This document shows positions 60,162 through 64,000 of a stretch of DNA of 64,000 bases, in pieces (position 1 is the first letter of the stretch; every line of letters begins with the position of its first letter). The notes beneath the pieces were generated by a model, which saw only the letters and a list, made by a program, of their open reading frames with translations, was not told the DNA's origin and searched no databases. Source of the DNA: Rathayibacter sp. VKM Ac-2760 (lineage in GTDB: Bacteria; Actinomycetota; Actinomycetes; Actinomycetales; Microbacteriaceae); NCBI RefSeq assembly GCF_009834185.1, contig NZ_CP047173.1, positions 3,162,001-3,226,000 of the forward strand. The letters run 5' to 3'. The position numbers and the translations under genes were made by a program.

Positions 60162-61316
60162 CTACCTGGTCGCGGCCCCGAGCCGGGGCAGGCGGGGCAC
60201 TCCCGCCTCCGCACCGGCGCCGGGCGGGACGACGACCTCCTGCGCGGCCGCGACGCGGACCTCGCCGGCGATCACGGTGAGCTCGAGGTCGACGGGGACC
60301 GAGCGCTTCACCACGGCGAGCGCCACCGGCCCGTCCTCGTAGTGCCAGGCGCTCGCCGTGACGACGCCGACCTCGACCGGCTCGCCGCCCTTGAGCGCGG
60401 TGACCACGTCGCCGTGGCCGGGCAGAGCGGAGTCGGAGCCGTCGAGCTGCAGCAGCACGAGGCGGCGCGGCGGGTGGCCGAGGTTGTGCACCTTGGCGAC
60501 CGTCTCCTGCCCGCGGTAGCAGCCCTTGGCCAGGTGCACGGAGGAGCGGAGCAGATCGAGCTCGTGCGGGATCGAGCGGTCGTCGACCTCGGTCGCGTGC
60601 CGGGGGCGCCAGGCGGCGATGCGGAGCGCCTCGAGGGCGTCCGCGCCGGCCAGACCGACGCCCGCCGCACGAGCTCGGGCGGCCAGCTCGTCGAGGGCGG
60701 CGCGCGGGACGAGCGTCTCGCGGGCGCTCCAGCCGGCGGCGGGGTGCACGGGAGCGGTGGCGTACTGCCAGCCGCCGGGCTGCACCTGCGCCCACGGGTC
60801 GAGCCAGCTGATGCCGGCCTCACCCGCGAGCTCGAGGGCGAGCGCGGTCGCGGAGCCGTCGCCGAGGGTCGCGAGCGTCGCGAGCTCCGCGGTGCGGTCG
60901 GCGATCTCGACGCGGAGCATGAAACGCATCCGGTCGAGCCAGGCGGCGAGCCCGGCCGTCTCGTCGCGGTCGAGCAGCAGCCAGGCCGTCTCGCCGTCGT
61001 CGACGACGCGGATCAGGTGCTCGATGCGGCCGGAGGGGTCAAGGAGCAGGGTCTCGGCCGAGTCGCCGGGCGCGAGGCGGGCGAGCGCCTGGCTGGTCAG
61101 CGAGTCGAGCCAGGTGAGCCGGTCGGGACCGGTGACCGTGACGACTCCGCGACCGGAGAGGTCGACGAGCGCGGTGCCCGCGGCGAGCGCCCGCTGCTCG
61201 CGGAACGGCTCGCCGTAGTGCGCGGCGACGCCCGGCTCGGCGGCGCTGGTGGTCGCCACCGCGCCGTCGGCCAGGAGGAGCGGGGAGGACGGCACGATCG
61301 CGGTCTCAGTCGACAC
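60162..61316 (-). CDS. ygfZ: folate-binding protein YgfZ family
   Basis: A 384-residue protein of the GcvT-like YgfZ/IBA57 family, which helps assemble or repair iron-sulfur clusters with folate. The family signature KGCYRGQETVAKV is intact near residue 260, with the invariant Cys. The N-terminal GcvT-like domain contains LVDLSGRGVVTVTGPDRLTW. Its start overlaps the end of the nitrobindin-like gene by 11 bases, forming one minus-strand operon with it and the FUSC gene. Confidence 0.92.
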   Translation of the reverse strand: MSTETAIVPSSPLLLADGAVATTSAAEPGVAAHYGEPFREQRALAAGTALVDLSGRGVVTVTGPDRLTWLDSLTSQALARLAPGDSAETLLLDPSGRIEHLIRVVDDGETAWLLLDRDETAGLAAWLDRMRFMLRVEIADRTAELATLATLGDGSATALALELAGEAGISWLDPWAQVQPGGWQYATAPVHPAAGWSARETLVPRAALDELAARARAAGVGLAGADALEALRIAAWRPRHATEVDDRSIPHELDLLRSSVHLAKGCYRGQETVAKVHNLGHPPRRLVLLQLDGSDSALPGHGDVVTALKGGEPVEVGVVTASAWHYEDGPVALAVVKRSVPVDLELTVIAGEVRVAAAQEVVVPPGAGAEAGVPRLPRLGAATR

Positions 61317-61914
61317 GGGCGAGCCTTCCGGAGGAGTGGGTGCGGAGCCCCTGGCCGAGTGCGGCGATGTCCCACGCCCAGAGCAGGTGGTCGTCGACCA
61401 GGCCGTAGAGGCGCGTGGCGGCGGCGTAGTCCTTCGCGGCGGCGGTGCGCATGACCGCGTCGGTCGCGAGGTCGATCCGCGGGCCCTTGACCTGGCCGAG
61501 GTAGAGCTCGCTCACGCCGTCGGGGTGCACGAGAGAGACCTCGATGTCGAAGCCGCCGGCGGCGTTCCGCAGCGTCTCGACCGACTCCGCGTCCGGGAAG
61601 GCGGGAGCGCCGCGGCCCGGCAGCATCGCCGGTCCCGCATCCGCGTCCGTGAGCGGCCGGCTGAGGCGCCAGTAGCCCATCTCGCTCACGAGCGGGCGGT
61701 GGCCGACCTCGCTGTCGTCCTCGAGCAGCCAGGTGTACGAGCTGTAGTTGAGGTAGGGCAGGCCGTCGTAGCTGAAGCTCACGCGGTGGCCGAACTCCGC
61801 CTGCACCGAGTCGTCGCCGACGGTGTAGTCGATGACACCCGACCCCTCCCAGACGCCGAGCAGCCAGGAGAGCGGGACGAGTTCGGGCGGGAGTCCCGAG
61901 GGGAGGGAGATCAA
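61306..61914 (-). CDS. nitrobindin-like heme-binding (FABP-like) protein
   Basis: A 202-residue ten-stranded barrel protein. The N-terminal LLGVWEGSGV (GxWxGxG) motif and the C-terminal VDDHLLWAWDIAALGQGLRT match the nitrobindin/DUF1794 family, which binds heme and reacts with NO or peroxynitrite. A region of about 45 residues near residue 80 is longer than usual. A TTG start at 61914 is chosen with CGGAG eight bases upstream. Its end overlaps the ygfZ start, so the two are coupled. Confidence 0.82.
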   Translation of the reverse strand: MISLPSGLPPELVPLSWLLGVWEGSGVIDYTVGDDSVQAEFGHRVSFSYDGLPYLNYSSYTWLLEDDSEVGHRPLVSEMGYWRLSRPLTDADAGPAMLPGRGAPAFPDAESVETLRNAAGGFDIEVSLVHPDGVSELYLGQVKGPRIDLATDAVMRTAAAKDYAAATRLYGLVDDHLLWAWDIAALGQGLRTHSSGRLARVD

Positions 61915-61933
61915 ATCTGCTCCGGAGCGGCGG

Positions 61934-62044
61934 CTAGCGCTGGCCGCGGTAGAGCTTGTAGACGACCACGCCGGAGACCCACGCGATCGCGAGGGAGGCG
62001 AGCCCGAGCAGTCCGAGATAGAAGAGTTCGAGGGCGAGAAGCAT
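61934..62044 (-). CDS. 36-residue membrane microprotein
   Basis: A very short gene: Met-Leu-Leu-Ala-Leu-Glu-Leu, then FYLGLLGLASLAIAWVSGV, ending VVVYKLYRGQR and a TAG stop. It is one membrane helix with a basic end and G/C-rich third positions. It fits exactly into the gap between the nitrobindin-like gene and the next membrane gene on the same strand. It is short enough to be missed by most gene finders. Confidence 0.6.
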   Translation of the reverse strand: MLLALELFYLGLLGLASLAIAWVSGVVVYKLYRGQR

Positions 62045-62070
62045 GCCGCCATCCTATCCGGCGGCACCGC

Positions 62071-62331
62071 TCAGAGGGCGGAGAGGGCGGCGATCCCGCT
62101 GCCCGCGGCGACGACGACCATCGCACCGACGACGCTCGTCATCGTGCGCACCAGATAGCCGTCCGCCCGCGCCACGGCGAGCTGAACGGCGAAGGTGGCG
62201 AGCACGCAGCCGCCGAAGGTCAGCGCGAGCCAGAGCTGCTGCGAGGCGGAGGGGGCGACGACGAGGGTGACGATCGAGCCGGCCAGCGCGAGCGCCCACA
62301 CGGCTCCGATACCGACGCGATCCCTGCCCAT
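62071..62331 (-). CDS. small membrane protein
   Basis: An 86-residue protein with three hydrophobic segments (GAVWALALAGSIVTLVVAP, ALTFGGCVLATFAVQLAVA, VGAMVVVAAGSGIAALSAL). It is first in the minus-strand run leading to the microprotein, nitrobindin-like, ygfZ and FUSC genes. CACAAT six bases before the ATG may be a leaderless -10 box. Divergent from glnR. The function is unknown. Confidence 0.7.
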   Translation of the reverse strand: MGRDRVGIGAVWALALAGSIVTLVVAPSASQQLWLALTFGGCVLATFAVQLAVARADGYLVRTMTSVVGAMVVVAAGSGIAALSAL

Positions 62332-62374
62332 GCCCCAATTGTGCCCCAGGGAATCGGCCTCTCCGGCCCGCCGC

Positions 62375-62380
62375 TAGTAT
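62375..62380 (+). promoter_or_regulatory. -10 box of glnR
   Basis: TAGTAT lies 26 bases before the glnR start codon. Unlike many genes here, glnR has a Shine-Dalgarno (GGAGG), so a short leader is expected. Confidence 0.5.
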
Positions 62381-62406
62381 TGCCGGAGACCAGTTCTGGA
62401 GGATCC

Positions 62407-63096
62407 GTGGCGCAGTTGTTGATACTGACCTCAGCCGGTGGCTCGGAGGTCCTCCCCGCCCTGGGGCTGCTCAGTCACAAGACCCGGCAGATCCCGGCCG
62501 AGCCGGCGCACCTCGTGAACGCTCCGAGCTGCGATCTCATCTTCGTCGACGCGCGGCAGGACCTGGCGAGCGCGAAGTCGCTCTGCAAGATCCTCACGAC
62601 GACCGGCATCAACGTGCCGCTCATCCTCATCCTCACCGAGGGCGGCCTCACCGCGGTCTCGGCCGACTGGGGCGTCAACGACGTCATCCTCGACTCCGCG
62701 GGCCCCGCCGAGGTCGACGCGCGCATCCGCCTGGTCATCGGCCGGCTCGCCCAGGAGCAGTCGACCTCGCGCATCCAGGCGTCCGGTGTCGTCATCGACG
62801 AGGCGAGCTACTCGGCGAAGGTGCACGGGCGCCCGCTCGATCTCACCTTCAAGGAGTTCGAGCTGCTGCGCTTCTTCGCGACGCACCCCTCGCGCGTCTT
62901 CACCCGCGAGCAGCTGCTCAGCGAGGTCTGGGGCTACGACTACTTCGGCGGCACCCGCACGGTCGACGTGCACGTCCGGCGCCTGCGGGCCAAGCTCGGC
63001 GATCTCGAATCGCTCATCGGGACGGTCCGCAACGTCGGCTACCGCTTCAACGTGTACGAAGAGGACAATGAACGAGTCGCTCAATCTCTCGGTTGA
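62407..63096 (+). CDS. glnR: nitrogen response regulator GlnR
   Basis: A 229-residue OmpR-family orphan regulator. The N-terminal atypical receiver reads EVLPALGLLSHKTRQIPAEP, CDLIFVDARQDLASAKSLCK and LTEGGLTAVSADWGVNDVIL, matching actinobacterial GlnR, which controls glutamine synthetase, ammonium transport and other nitrogen genes without a dedicated kinase. The winged helix (LTFKEFELLRFFATHPSRVF, WGYDYFGGTRTVDVHVRRLR) is well conserved. The GTG at 62407 follows TGGAGG. Its 3' end overlaps mshD by 29 bases. Confidence 0.93.
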   Translation: MAQLLILTSAGGSEVLPALGLLSHKTRQIPAEPAHLVNAPSCDLIFVDARQDLASAKSLCKILTTTGINVPLILILTEGGLTAVSADWGVNDVILDSAGPAEVDARIRLVIGRLAQEQSTSRIQASGVVIDEASYSAKVHGRPLDLTFKEFELLRFFATHPSRVFTREQLLSEVWGYDYFGGTRTVDVHVRRLRAKLGDLESLIGTVRNVGYRFNVYEEDNERVAQSLG

Positions 63097-63949
63097 GAAC
63101 CTGACCGATCCCGCCGTCGCGGCGGGTCTCGAGCACCTCATCGGCCGCGCGGCCTGGTTCGACGGCCGCCCGCCGTTCAGCGATCAGACCCTGATCGACG
63201 CGCGCACCGGCTCGCGCACGCTCCTCGTCGGGCTGCGCGCGGACGTCGTGGTCGCGGCCGCGGTGCTCGGCCAGGGCGAGCTGGAGTTCGTCGTCGATCC
63301 GGAGTGGCGCGGGGTCGGCTTCGGCCGCGCCGTCCTCGACCAGGTGCTCGCGAGCGGGCGGACCGGGCTGCTCGCCTGGGCGCACGGCGACCACCCGGCC
63401 GCGAGGGCCCTCGCCGCCTCGCACGACTTCGCGCCGGTGCGCACCCTGCTGCACCTCGCCCTCGATCCGCTCGTCGCCCCCGCCGTGTCCGTGCCCGAGG
63501 GCTTCGCGCTGTCGGACGCCCGGGAACTGGATCCCGCCGAGTGGGTGGCGCTCAACGCCCGCGTCTTCGCCGCGCACCCCGAGCAGGGCCGGATCACCGA
63601 GGAGGACCTCGCCGCCCGGCGCGCCGAGCCCTGGTACCGCGACGAGGACGTCCTCCTGCTGCGCGACGGCGACGGCGTGCTGGTCGGCTACGACTGGCTC
63701 AAGATCGAGCCGGAGTCGACCACGGGCGAGATCTACGTGCTCGGCGTCGCGCCGGAGACGGCGGGCCGCGGGCTCGGGCGCACCCTCCTCGGTGCGGGTC
63801 TCGCGCGGATGGTCGAGCGCGGCTGCACGGTCGCCGACCTCTACGTGGAGGCCGAGAACCGCTCGGCGGTCGCGCTGTACCGCTCGCTCGGCTTCACCGA
63901 CGCCGCCGTCGACGTGCAGTACCTGCACCGCCGACCCGCGGTCCGCTGA
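63068..63949 (+). CDS. mshD: mycothiol synthase (acetyltransferase)
   Basis: A 293-residue enzyme with two GNAT domains that acetylates the cysteinyl amine in the last step of mycothiol synthesis. The N-terminal domain (about 20-135) has ELEFVVDPEWRGVGFGRAVL. The active C-terminal domain (about 150-290) has EIYVLGVAPETAGRGLGRTL and LYVEAENRSAVALYRSLGF. The ATG at 63068 lies within the end of glnR, indicating translational coupling; glnR-mshD adjacency is common in actinobacteria. The last 51 bases of the window hold no further feature. Confidence 0.93.
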   Translation: MNESLNLSVENLTDPAVAAGLEHLIGRAAWFDGRPPFSDQTLIDARTGSRTLLVGLRADVVVAAAVLGQGELEFVVDPEWRGVGFGRAVLDQVLASGRTGLLAWAHGDHPAARALAASHDFAPVRTLLHLALDPLVAPAVSVPEGFALSDARELDPAEWVALNARVFAAHPEQGRITEEDLAARRAEPWYRDEDVLLLRDGDGVLVGYDWLKIEPESTTGEIYVLGVAPETAGRGLGRTLLGAGLARMVERGCTVADLYVEAENRSAVALYRSLGFTDAAVDVQYLHRRPAVR

Positions 63950-64000
63950 CCGGGGCTCCTCCCCAGCCCGCGTTCACGCCGCATTCACCACGGGCGGCGC

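Overview
The window is very GC-rich, densely packed actinobacterial chromosome with strong G/C preference at third codon positions. Several genes point to Microbacteriaceae (Rathayibacter, Clavibacter, Curtobacterium or Leifsonia-like): a GlnR regulator next to mycothiol synthase MshD, SenX3/RegX3 beside PhoU, DUF3027, DUF3263, DUF2530 and DUF4032 proteins, a MsiK-type sugar ATPase, a WXG100 protein and a groEL behind CIRCE operators. The genus cannot be fixed from the sequence alone.

Layout. 0-10.3 kb is a carbohydrate region: hydrolase and aldose epimerase, a DUF5107/TPR protein, and a sugar ABC importer (two permeases and a Tat-type binding lipoprotein, no ATPase) with a GH5-like glycosidase, divergent from an AraC regulator. 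10.2-14.1 kb holds a DUF2079 membrane protein, an MFS exporter and a second AraC regulator. 14.18-22.33 kb is an integrated element in the 3' end of tRNA-Arg(CCT). It has a 24-bp direct repeat of the tRNA end at both borders, an integrase beside the tRNA, paired short repeats inside both ends, and mostly unknown cargo: a HEPN-motif protein, a 604-residue six-helix membrane protein with an overlapping small gene, a membrane-anchored HIRAN protein, and three 30-bp repeats spaced at exactly 46 bp. No capsid, tail, relaxase or replication gene was recognised in it.

22.4-27.2 kb carries a GntR-controlled ABC exporter and phosphoketolase. 27.2-33.7 kb has HNH endonuclease, NlpC/P60 hydrolase, a DtxR-family repressor, serC, an AlaX-like editing protein, DUF3027 and a cold-shock protein. 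34-41.2 kb has a two-component system, an orphan WXG100 protein, groEL, cspA, a LytR_C protein, msrB and a nitroreductase-like protein. 41.3-50.9 kb has tRNA-Thr, an acyltransferase, a DsbA-like protein, the stand-alone MsiK-type ATPase (a likely partner of the importer at 4.7-7.9 kb), DUF4032, rlmB, cysS, ispDF and a lipoprotein. 51-64 kb has repeat-rich gaps, regX3/senX3/phoU, gpmA, a methyltransferase, two CNNM proteins, FUSC, a YgfZ-type protein, a nitrobindin-like protein, two micro membrane proteins, glnR and mshD.

Two signals run across the window. Many genes appear leaderless: a TANNNT-like -10 box ends 6-7 nt before the start codon. A family of about 37-bp dispersed hairpin repeats (TCTCGATACGC ... 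CTACTCGACCAGCA) fills several intergenic gaps and is amplified four-fold in tandem at 51.0-51.4 kb. The most novel part is the tRNA-Arg element and its 46-bp-period palindromic array.
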